36,761 bases of DNA. Source: Ardenticatenaceae bacterium. Its GTDB lineage: Bacteria; Chloroflexota; Anaerolineae; Promineifilales; Promineifilaceae. The stretch spans positions 1 through 36,761 of the forward strand of contig JACKBU010000036.1 in assembly GCA_020634395.1 (NCBI GenBank), in the 5' to 3' direction. This document shows, one piece after another, positions 30,492 through 36,761 of the stretch; position 1 is the first letter of the stretch, and each line of letters opens with the position of its first letter. Below the pieces are notes generated by a model. That model saw nothing but the letters and a program-made list of their open reading frames with translations. It searched no databases and was not told the DNA's origin. The position numbers were made by a program, and so were the translations under genes.

Positions 30492-32924
30492 ATGATCAAT
30501 GAAGAGGACTTCATACTGTCCCAGTACCCTGACTTCATGGACAGTATCCCCGGCTTTGAAGATGAACTCTTTGAGATAGAAGAGGCGTTCGATGAAGACG
30601 GCTACATCGACTGCCCCTTCCTCCCCCTGCGTGACCTGGTGCTCTATCCACAAATGGTCATGCCACTCTTTGTAGGGCGCGAGCGCTCCCTGGCCGCCAT
30701 CAAAGCGGCCGTGTCCAACAATGAAAACATCATCGTGGCCGCCCAAAAAGACAGCGATATTCCCGAGCCTGGCGTAAATGACATCTATTCCCTGGGCACG
30801 GAAGTCACCATCGGTAAAGCCCTGCGCATGCCCGACGATTCCACCAGCGTCCTGGCTCAAGGCCGCCGCCGTGTCGAAATCGTCGAGTTTACTCAGTGGA
30901 CTCCCTACATCCGCGTTCGCGCCCGCCGCATCCGCGAACCCGAAGATTGGGAAAACAACACCGAAGCCCTCATGCGCGCCGTCATCACCCTTTTTGAAAA
31001 AGTAGTAACCCTCAATCGCAGCCTGCCGGAAGATGCCTACACTTTTGCCATCAACATCGAAGAACCCGGCTGGCTGGCCGATTTCATCGCTTCAACGTTG
31101 AACACCCCACTTGAAGTGAAACAAGACATCCTGGAAACCATTGATCCGGCCGTGCGCCTGCAAAAAGTGAGCATCTCTTTAGCCAAAGAGCTAGACGTTT
31201 TGGAGCTGGAAGACCAGATCCACATGCAAGTGCAGCAGGAAATGGACAAAAACCAGCGCGAGCATTTTCTGCGCGAACAGATGCGGGTGATCCAGGGAGA
31301 ACTGGGCGAAGCCGATGTTTTTGCCCAGGAGATCAACGAGCTGCGCGAAGCGGTAGCCAAAAAAGAATTAACCCCCGATGTGCGCTCCAAAGCCGAAAAG
31401 GAACTCAGCCGCTTGAGCGCTATGCCGCCCATGTCGCCCGAAGTAGGCATCATCCTTACCTACCTGGACTGGATCTTGAACCTGCCCTGGCTGGATGAAT
31501 CGGAAGACAATCTGGACGTGCGGCACGCGGCCGAGGTGCTGGAAAACGATCACTTTGGTCTGGAAAAAGCCAAAGAGCGCATCCTGGAATACATTGCTGT
31601 CAAAAAAATAGCGCCCGACACCCTGCGCAGCCCCATCTTATGCTTTGTAGGACCACCCGGAACTGGCAAGACTTCAATCGGCCGTTCCATCGCCCACGCT
31701 TTGGGGCGCGAGTTTATCCGTATGAGCCTGGGCGGCGTGCGCGACGAAGCAGAAATTCGCGGGCATCGCCGCACCTACATCGGGGCCATGCCCGGCCGCA
31801 TTGTACAGGCCATGCGCCGGGCCGGAACCAAAAACCCGCTGTTCATGCTCGACGAGGTGGACAAACTGGGTCAAGATTTTCGCGGCGATCCGGCTGCGGC
31901 ACTGTTGGAAGTGCTGGACCCAGAGCAAAATTACGCCTTCGCCGACCATTATCTAGGACTGGATTTTGACCTGTCCAAAGTGCTGTTTATTACAACAGCC
32001 AACTATCTGGACACCATCCCGCCGGCGCTGCAGGATCGCATGGAACTTATTGAGTTCCCTGGCTACCTGGAAGAGGAAAAGCTGGAAATCGGCCGTAACT
32101 TTTTGCTGCCCCGCCAGCTTGAACAACACGGTCTGGCCGAGAGCGGCGTAAGATTTGAGGATGAGGCACTCAAAACCATCATCCGCGAATATACGCGCGA
32201 GGCCGGGGTGCGTAACATGGAACGCGAAACGGCCAACGTCTGCCGCAAGATCGCCCGCGCTGTGGCGGAGGGGCGGCGGTTCCCCAAGCGCATTACCGCC
32301 CGGCGGGTGTATAACCTGCTCGGCCCACCGCGTTTTTCCACCGAGGAACTGCACGAAGAGAACGAAATCGGCGTGGCGACCGGCGCGGCCTGGACCGCCA
32401 CAGGCGGCGAAATCATGTTCATCGAGGTAAACCTGATGCCAGGCAAGGGCGGCCTGATGCTGACCGGTCAGTTGGGCGACGTGATGCAGGAGAGCGCCCA
32501 GGCTGCGCTCACTTACACCCGCAGCCAGACGAAAGCATTGGGCATCGATCCGGCGGAATTTGATAAGCTGGATATTCACCTGCACGTGCCGGAGGGCGCC
32601 GTGCCCAAAGATGGGCCATCCGCGGGTGTGTCGCTGGCCTCGGCAATTATCTCGGCCTTTACGAACCGGCCGATTCGGCGGGATGTCAGTATGACCGGCG
32701 AGATTACGCTGCGCGGACGGGTGCTGCCGGTAGGCGGCGTGCGGGAAAAAGCGCTGGCGGCGCGCCGGGCCGGTATTCGCACCTTCATTTTGCCGCAAAA
32801 GAATGAGCGCGATCTGGAAGAAATCCCCAAGAAACTGCGCCAGGATATGGAGTTTGTCCTGGTGAAGCACCTGGATGAAGTGCTGGATGTGGCTTTGTTG
32901 CCAGCGGAAAAAACTGAAGGGTGA
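30492..32924 (+). CDS. lon: ATP-dependent protease Lon
   Basis: Lon degrades misfolded and regulatory proteins in the cytoplasm as a hexamer. The 810-residue protein has the N-terminal substrate domain starting at FLPLRDLVLYPQMVMPLFVGRERS, then the AAA+ module with GPPGTGKTSIG, LMLDEVDKLG-type Walker B and the RGHRRTYIGAMPGRI loop. The C-terminal protease domain has the catalytic Ser near 710 (DGPSAGV) and Lys near 753, 43 residues apart as in E. coli Lon. About 40 extra residues at the N-terminus are strongly acidic (EDELFEIEEAFDEDG). AAGGA at 30477-30481 supports the ATG at 30492. The gene contains no exact ACGGCCGT octamer despite its length. Confidence 0.97.
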   Translation: MINEEDFILSQYPDFMDSIPGFEDELFEIEEAFDEDGYIDCPFLPLRDLVLYPQMVMPLFVGRERSLAAIKAAVSNNENIIVAAQKDSDIPEPGVNDIYSLGTEVTIGKALRMPDDSTSVLAQGRRRVEIVEFTQWTPYIRVRARRIREPEDWENNTEALMRAVITLFEKVVTLNRSLPEDAYTFAINIEEPGWLADFIASTLNTPLEVKQDILETIDPAVRLQKVSISLAKELDVLELEDQIHMQVQQEMDKNQREHFLREQMRVIQGELGEADVFAQEINELREAVAKKELTPDVRSKAEKELSRLSAMPPMSPEVGIILTYLDWILNLPWLDESEDNLDVRHAAEVLENDHFGLEKAKERILEYIAVKKIAPDTLRSPILCFVGPPGTGKTSIGRSIAHALGREFIRMSLGGVRDEAEIRGHRRTYIGAMPGRIVQAMRRAGTKNPLFMLDEVDKLGQDFRGDPAAALLEVLDPEQNYAFADHYLGLDFDLSKVLFITTANYLDTIPPALQDRMELIEFPGYLEEEKLEIGRNFLLPRQLEQHGLAESGVRFEDEALKTIIREYTREAGVRNMERETANVCRKIARAVAEGRRFPKRITARRVYNLLGPPRFSTEELHEENEIGVATGAAWTATGGEIMFIEVNLMPGKGGLMLTGQLGDVMQESAQAALTYTRSQTKALGIDPAEFDKLDIHLHVPEGAVPKDGPSAGVSLASAIISAFTNRPIRRDVSMTGEITLRGRVLPVGGVREKALAARRAGIRTFILPQKNERDLEEIPKKLRQDMEFVLVKHLDEVLDVALLPAEKTEG

Positions 32925-33000
32925 TAGGTCAGGGAGTGGTTGGCTGGTTCGTGTGGAATGAGCCACTAACCAGAGGTCCCTTCGTTTACGAGTAGATGAA

Positions 33001-33429
33001 ATGATGCAGGAAACACGGCCGTTTCTCGTCCAGCTTCCCATACAGGTAAAAACCTACGATATCGACTTTGCCAACATCGTCCATAACGCCGTCTACATCC
33101 GCTGGCTGGAAGATTTGCGCACGGAAGTGCTGGCCGCCCATTACAGCATCGAAGACATGCTGGCCGACGGCCTGACCCCTATCCTCACCAGGACAGAAAT
33201 CGAGTATCGGCATCCGGTGCGCTTCGGCGACGCCGTGCTGGGGCGCATGTGGGTAGCCGATCTGGAGCGCACGCGCTGGACGGTGCAGGGCGAAATCTGT
33301 GTTGGCGACGTGGTGGCGGCGGCTTCCCGGCAGACTGGTTATTTTGCGCAGTTGGGCAACGGCCGTCCCGTTCGTGTCCCGGCCCAACTGCGCACTATCT
33401 GGGATGAAGAAAATAAAGTTAGAGAATAA
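33001..33429 (+). CDS. YbgC/FadM-type acyl-CoA thioesterase
   Basis: The 142-residue protein fits the 4-hydroxybenzoyl-CoA thioesterase hotdog family. YDIDFANIVHNAVYIRWLEDLRTE carries the expected Asp near residue 20 and the Asn/Val-rich hotdog helix, then IEYRHPVRFGD follows in the next strands. These enzymes hydrolyse short- or medium-chain acyl-CoA; the substrate is unknown. Two consecutive ATG codons (33001 and 33004) are possible starts, and neither has a clear ribosome binding site. It lies 76 bases after lon on the same strand. Confidence 0.85.
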   Translation: MMQETRPFLVQLPIQVKTYDIDFANIVHNAVYIRWLEDLRTEVLAAHYSIEDMLADGLTPILTRTEIEYRHPVRFGDAVLGRMWVADLERTRWTVQGEICVGDVVAAASRQTGYFAQLGNGRPVRVPAQLRTIWDEENKVRE

Positions 33430-33599
33430 AGACCGCGTCATTCTCCAGTCACCAATCCTTACTCCCCGTCCCTTAAACCTCTAAACACAGTTTAACCTCC
33501 ACTTTACACATTTTTTACCATTGCCGCAGACAATTGAGACTGTAACGTTTAGCTATTGCAGCAATGGAATTTATTGTAAATGCACCTTGGAGGTGAATT

Positions 33600-34901
33600 G
33601 TGAAACAAACATATCAACTTCGATTGACGCTAATTGCCGTGCTGATACTCGGCATCCTGGCTTTGGCAGGCTGCGCGGCTCTCGACGCCGGTCAGGCGGC
33701 CGCTTTGCCGGCCTCTACCACCAACAACGCCGCCGATGACACCACAACGGCCGTTGTCCCCGTTAGCAACGTCAGCAGCGCCCCCGCGACACAGGTCGAT
33801 ACACCCTCACAGGTATCCAACAACCTGGATTTGCAGGCTGCTCAGGATACGCTGGTCAGTCTGTATGAGCGCGTAAACCCCGCCGTGGTCAATATTCAAG
33901 TCACCATCAACAGCACCGACAACAGCAACTTCGCGCTGCCCAACGGCGCAAACCCGCAAGATTTACCCAACGGCCATCCCTTCTCCGGCCCGCAGTATGG
34001 GCAAGGCTCCGGCTTTGTCTACAGCAAAGATGGCTACATCGTGACCAATAATCACGTCGTGGGTGACGCCGACAGCATCACCGTGGTCTTTGCCGATGGC
34101 ACAGAGGCCGACGCCACACTCGTAGGCACAGACCCAGACTCCGACCTGGCTGTGATTAAGGTCGACGTGCCGGCTGACCAACTGACAACGGTCGCGCTGG
34201 GCGATTCTGAGAGCTTGAAGGTTGGCCAGTTTGTCATCGCCATTGGCAACCCATTTGGCCTGGATGGCTCCATGACCTCTGGTATCGTCTCCGGTTTAGG
34301 CCGCACGCTGCCAGCCGAGGCTCGTACCATTAGCGGCAACCAGTTCAGCATTCCCGACATCATCCAGACAGATGCGGCCATTAACCCCGGCAATTCCGGC
34401 GGCCCGCTGTTGAACCTGGACGGTGACGTCATCGGTGTGAACACGGCGATTGCCACCGACGTGGGCACGTTCTCCGGTGTGGGATATGCCGTGCCGTCCG
34501 AGACGGTGCAGCAGGTTGTGCCGCAGTTGATCGCCGATGGGCAGGTGGAGCATCCGTGGATTGGTATTTCCGGGCGGGAGATGAACCGCACACTGGCAGA
34601 GGCCATGAACCTGGATTCCAACCAGCGCGGCGTGCTGGTAGTGGAAGTAGTGCCCGATGGTCCGTCGGCGAAGGCTGGACTGCAAGGCAGCAACAGTGAA
34701 GTGACGATCGATGGCTTCCCGGTAGCGATTGGCGGCGACATCATCGTGGGCATCGACGGCCAGCCGGTGGTGGAGTTTGATAACTTACTGAGCCACATTG
34801 TGCAGAAAACGGCCGTAGGCGACACCATCACCCTGACTGTCCTGCGCAATGGCGAACAGATGGAAATTCCGGTCACGCTGGAAGCGCGCCCGGCGCAGTA
34901 A
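33600..34901 (+). CDS. HtrA/DegP-type serine protease lipoprotein
   Basis: HtrA proteases degrade or refold damaged proteins outside the cytoplasmic membrane. The 433-residue product begins with a lipoprotein signal (ILALAGC, lipid-modified Cys at residue 25), then a Thr/Ala/Ser-rich tether to about residue 75. The trypsin-like domain has His 152 (TNNHVVGDA), Asp 182 (DSDLAVIKVD) and Ser 266 (NPGNSGGPLL). A PDZ domain follows (about 325-430; VVEVVPDGPSAKAGLQG and VGIDGQPVVEFDNLLSHI). The start is GTG at 33600, with GGAGG at 33589-33593. A plausible promoter is TTGCCG (33521) and TAACGT (33543), 16 bases apart. A terminator hairpin follows the gene. Confidence 0.95.
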   Translation: MKQTYQLRLTLIAVLILGILALAGCAALDAGQAAALPASTTNNAADDTTTAVVPVSNVSSAPATQVDTPSQVSNNLDLQAAQDTLVSLYERVNPAVVNIQVTINSTDNSNFALPNGANPQDLPNGHPFSGPQYGQGSGFVYSKDGYIVTNNHVVGDADSITVVFADGTEADATLVGTDPDSDLAVIKVDVPADQLTTVALGDSESLKVGQFVIAIGNPFGLDGSMTSGIVSGLGRTLPAEARTISGNQFSIPDIIQTDAAINPGNSGGPLLNLDGDVIGVNTAIATDVGTFSGVGYAVPSETVQQVVPQLIADGQVEHPWIGISGREMNRTLAEAMNLDSNQRGVLVVEVVPDGPSAKAGLQGSNSEVTIDGFPVAIGGDIIVGIDGQPVVEFDNLLSHIVQKTAVGDTITLTVLRNGEQMEIPVTLEARPAQ

Positions 34902-34922
34902 GCGGCGAACAGACAAGGCAAC

Positions 34923-34951
34923 AAAAAAGGGCGGAAACACCGCCCTTTTTT
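34923..34951. terminator. Bidirectional terminator between HtrA and E2 genes
   Basis: AAAAAAGGGCGG (34923-34934) pairs with CCGCCCTTTTTT (34940-34951) around a 5-base loop. With A-run and T-run on either side it can terminate both convergent transcripts: the HtrA gene (+) and the E2 gene (-). Confidence 0.9.
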
Positions 34952-34956
34952 GTTGC

Positions 34957-36219
34957 CTACTGCCAGTTCTCAATTTTCTTTTTAATCGCCGCTACAAAAT
35001 AATCGGCCGTGGCCCCATCCAGAATGCGGTGGTCGAAGGTAAAGCTGACGTAGGCCAACGGCCGTATGGCAATCGCGTCGTTGATCACCTTCACCCGTTT
35101 CTCGATTTGACCCACGCCCAAAATGCCGCACTGCGGCTGGTTGATAATCGGCGTGGCAAACAGGCTGCCGCTGACTCCGTGATTGGTAATGGTAAACGTG
35201 CCGCCCTGCGTTTCCTCCGGGCGTAACTGCTTGCGGCGCGCCCGGTCGGCCAGATCGTTGATGGTGCGCGCCAATCCCAACAGGTTAAGCGAGTCGGCGT
35301 TCTTAATCACCGGCACGATCAAACCCTCATCCAGCGCCGTGGCCATGCCTAGATTGATGCTGCGGTGCAGCACAATGCCCTCGTCGCTCCAGCTGCTGTT
35401 CGCCAACGGATGCTCCTTTAGGGCGGCCACGGTGGCGGCCACCAGGTAGGCGGTAAAGGTCAGCCGGGCGTTGTCGCGGGCGAACTGTTCTTTGTGGGCC
35501 GCGCGGTGGGCGGCCACGGCCGTAAAGTCAAACTCGAACACCGTGGTGACATGGGGGCTGGTGTGTTTGCTGCGCACCATATGCTCGGCAATGCTGCGGC
35601 GCATGCTCGTCAGGGAGACAATGTCGCCGTCGGCGGGGGCGGGGGCGGCTTGTTTGGGCTGAGGCTCCGGGGCGGGCGGCTTGAGGGCTGCTGCCACGGG
35701 CGGCGAAGCAGGCAGGCTGTCGCGCTGCTCCACGTAGTCCAGAATATCCTTTTTGGTGATACGGCCGTCGCGCCCGGTACCGGGCACCAGGTCCAGGTTC
35801 ACCTCGTTTTCTGAGGCGATGCGCGAGACGACGGGGCTGATGCGGCCGGTGTAATGGCGTGATTCGGTGGGACGGCCGTTGGTATGCGTGGCATGGGTCG
35901 ATGAGCCTGTGGATTGGGCAGCTGGGGCGGGGCTGGCGGTAACGGCCGTGGTCTCCGCCTCTTCCCCGTCCATCGTTTCGCCCGGCTGGCCGATGAAAGC
36001 CAGCAGTGTGCCCACAGGCACCGTCTCTCCTTCCGCCACCAGGATTTTCAGCAGCGTGCCTGCGCCCTCAGCCGTGGCCTCAGTCGTGACCTTGTCGGTC
36101 TCAATCTCCAACAGCGGCTCATACTGCTCCACCTTATCGCCTTCGTTCTTCAACCATTGGGCCACCGTGGCCTCGATAATGCCCTCGCCCATTTCGGGCA
36201 TGATAATTTTTGTTCCCAT
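34957..36219 (-). CDS. 2-oxoacid dehydrogenase E2 (dihydrolipoamide acyltransferase)
   Basis: E2 forms the core of pyruvate, 2-oxoglutarate or branched-chain dehydrogenase complexes and moves the acyl group to CoA. The 420-residue protein has one lipoyl domain with the lipoylated Lys 43 in IETDKVTTEA. A Pro/Ala/Thr linker follows, then a peripheral-subunit-binding domain (RISPVVSRIASENEVNL to GRITKKDILDYV, about 125-165), a second linker, and the catalytic domain ending in FDHRILDGATADYFV with the active-site His. The ATG at 36219 is preceded by GAGG on its strand. E1 lies directly upstream on the same strand, separated by 128 bases containing simple repeats. The substrate type cannot be decided here; a branched-chain or pyruvate complex is likely. 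Confidence 0.94.
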   Translation of the reverse strand: MGTKIIMPEMGEGIIEATVAQWLKNEGDKVEQYEPLLEIETDKVTTEATAEGAGTLLKILVAEGETVPVGTLLAFIGQPGETMDGEEAETTAVTASPAPAAQSTGSSTHATHTNGRPTESRHYTGRISPVVSRIASENEVNLDLVPGTGRDGRITKKDILDYVEQRDSLPASPPVAAALKPPAPEPQPKQAAPAPADGDIVSLTSMRRSIAEHMVRSKHTSPHVTTVFEFDFTAVAAHRAAHKEQFARDNARLTFTAYLVAATVAALKEHPLANSSWSDEGIVLHRSINLGMATALDEGLIVPVIKNADSLNLLGLARTINDLADRARRKQLRPEETQGGTFTITNHGVSGSLFATPIINQPQCGILGVGQIEKRVKVINDAIAIRPLAYVSFTFDHRILDGATADYFVAAIKKKIENWQ

Positions 36220-36244
36220 GTTGCCTCGTTTGAGGGTGTATGTG

Positions 36245-36342
36245 TGACCCGGTGGTCACGTGTTCAAGTGGTCACGTGTTCAAGTAACCTGAGGTTCGTA
36301 CACATGAACACTTGACCACTTGACCACTTGAACACCTAAACA
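36245..36342. repeat. GGTCACGTGTTCAAGT inverted simple repeats
   Basis: Two copies of GGTCACGTGTTCAAGT (36253-36286) are followed by reverse-complement units (ACACTTGACCACTTGACC, 36307-36342). They fill the gap between the E1 stop and the E2 start. The block could form a hairpin within the E1-E2 message. Confidence 0.7.
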
Positions 36343-36347
36343 CCCAT

Positions 36348-36761
36348 TCACGCATAAAACCTCGGATATTCCGCCGGGTCTAGCTCGTTCATCAGATCAT
36401 AAACCATGTCGAACACATCTTGCACGTTGGGTTTAGAGAAATAGTTGCCGTCCGTCCCATAAGCCGGGCGGTGGGGCTGCGCTGTCAGCGTGCGCGGCTC
36501 GACATCCAACCAATGGAAGCCGCCCTGGGCTTCGATGACCTGCTGCATCATGTAAGCGGTGGCCCCGCCGGGCACATCCTCGTCCATAAATATGATGCGG
36601 CTGGTCTTTTTGAGCGATTCGAGGATACGGCCGTTTCTATCAAACGGCAGCAGGCTGCGCACATCAATCACCTCAAGCCCAATACCGGCCTTGGCCAACC
36701 GCGCGGCGGCGTCCAGCGCCAACCGGCAGCCCGCGCCGTACGTCACCAGGGTCACGTCGTC
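36348..36761 (-). CDS. 2-oxoacid dehydrogenase E1, C-terminal part (5'-truncated by window end)
   Basis: The 137 visible residues are the transketolase C-terminal domain of an E1 beta or fused E1 subunit. LVTYGAGCRLALDAA, IEVIDVRSLLPFDRN-like text (LEVIDVRSLLPFDRNG), SRIIFMDEDVPGGATAYM, and a late PHRPAYGTDGNYFSKPN are visible. The last motif recalls large fused alpha/beta E1 proteins rather than the short separate beta subunits, but the rest of the gene lies outside the window. The frame is open to base 36761 with no start codon of its own. It is upstream of the E2 gene on the same strand, so the two form the E1-E2 operon. Confidence 0.88.
   Translation of the reverse strand, partial: DDVTLVTYGAGCRLALDAAARLAKAGIGLEVIDVRSLLPFDRNGRILESLKKTSRIIFMDEDVPGGATAYMMQQVIEAQGGFHWLDVEPRTLTAQPHRPAYGTDGNYFSKPNVQDVFDMVYDLMNELDPAEYPRFYA

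Noticed and set aside
31953..33041. A 362-residue minus-strand open frame opposite the end of lon
   Set aside because: It is antisense to the highly conserved protease domain of lon and to the start of the thioesterase gene, with no supporting signal.

Overview
The window looks like a chromosomal segment of a member of Chloroflexota, probably in the Anaerolineae/Ardenticatenia neighbourhood. This is inferred from the GC-rich sequence and from the gene types: a family-39-like membrane glycosyltransferase with a beta-rich tail, secreted proteins ending in an F-L-P-x-V/I motif, a HdrD-like membrane Fe-S oxidoreductase, and short GACTGG/AGTTGAT-type repeats scattered between and inside genes. No rRNA, tRNA, phage, transposase or CRISPR was seen. 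The species cannot be named from this sequence alone.

Layout. 1-2.5 kb (+): two small overlapping genes, an ApbE flavin transferase and a ferric-reductase-like membrane protein. 2.5-3.6 kb (-): a secreted L,D-transpeptidase. 3.9-5.3 kb (+): a group II PLP decarboxylase. 5.4-6.1 kb (-): a coiled-coil/zinc-ribbon protein. 6.3-9.7 kb (+): two FemAB-type paralogues and an isocitrate/isopropylmalate-type dehydrogenase. 9.75-10.38 kb: a gene-free composite repeat locus, followed by a D-cysteine desulfhydrase-like gene. 11.4-14.8 kb (-): a glycosyltransferase and a membrane-anchored glycosidase in one operon. 14.9-18.4 kb (+): a membrane Fe-S oxidoreductase and a secreted CAP protein. 18.4-22.6 kb (-): a DPP-IV-like peptidase and an ABC-F ATPase. 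22.6-23.3 kb: a second composite repeat locus. 23.3-28.5 kb (+): a secreted M14 carboxypeptidase, an MFS exporter and an arylamine N-acetyltransferase. 28.5-28.9 kb (-): a small membrane protein. 29.0-34.9 kb (+): FolC, Lon, a thioesterase and an HtrA lipoprotein. 35.0-36.8 kb (-): the E2 and the C-terminal end of E1 of a 2-oxoacid dehydrogenase complex.

Most genes are housekeeping or metabolic: redox and flavin maturation, cell-envelope work, peptide degradation, protein quality control, and carbon oxidation by a 2-oxoacid dehydrogenase and a quinone-linked Fe-S protein. There is no obvious defence or biosynthetic island.

The striking content is in the DNA itself. (1) The palindromic octamer ACGGCCGT occurs about 80 times by hand count, roughly once per 460 bp and mostly inside genes, like the HIP1 palindrome of cyanobacteria. 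(2) Two loci share the same architecture: a multi-hairpin element next to an array of exact 21-bp tandem units, both pointing toward the start of a gene. (3) Families of short simple repeats lie between genes as inverted pairs and have entered coding sequences as in-frame linkers.
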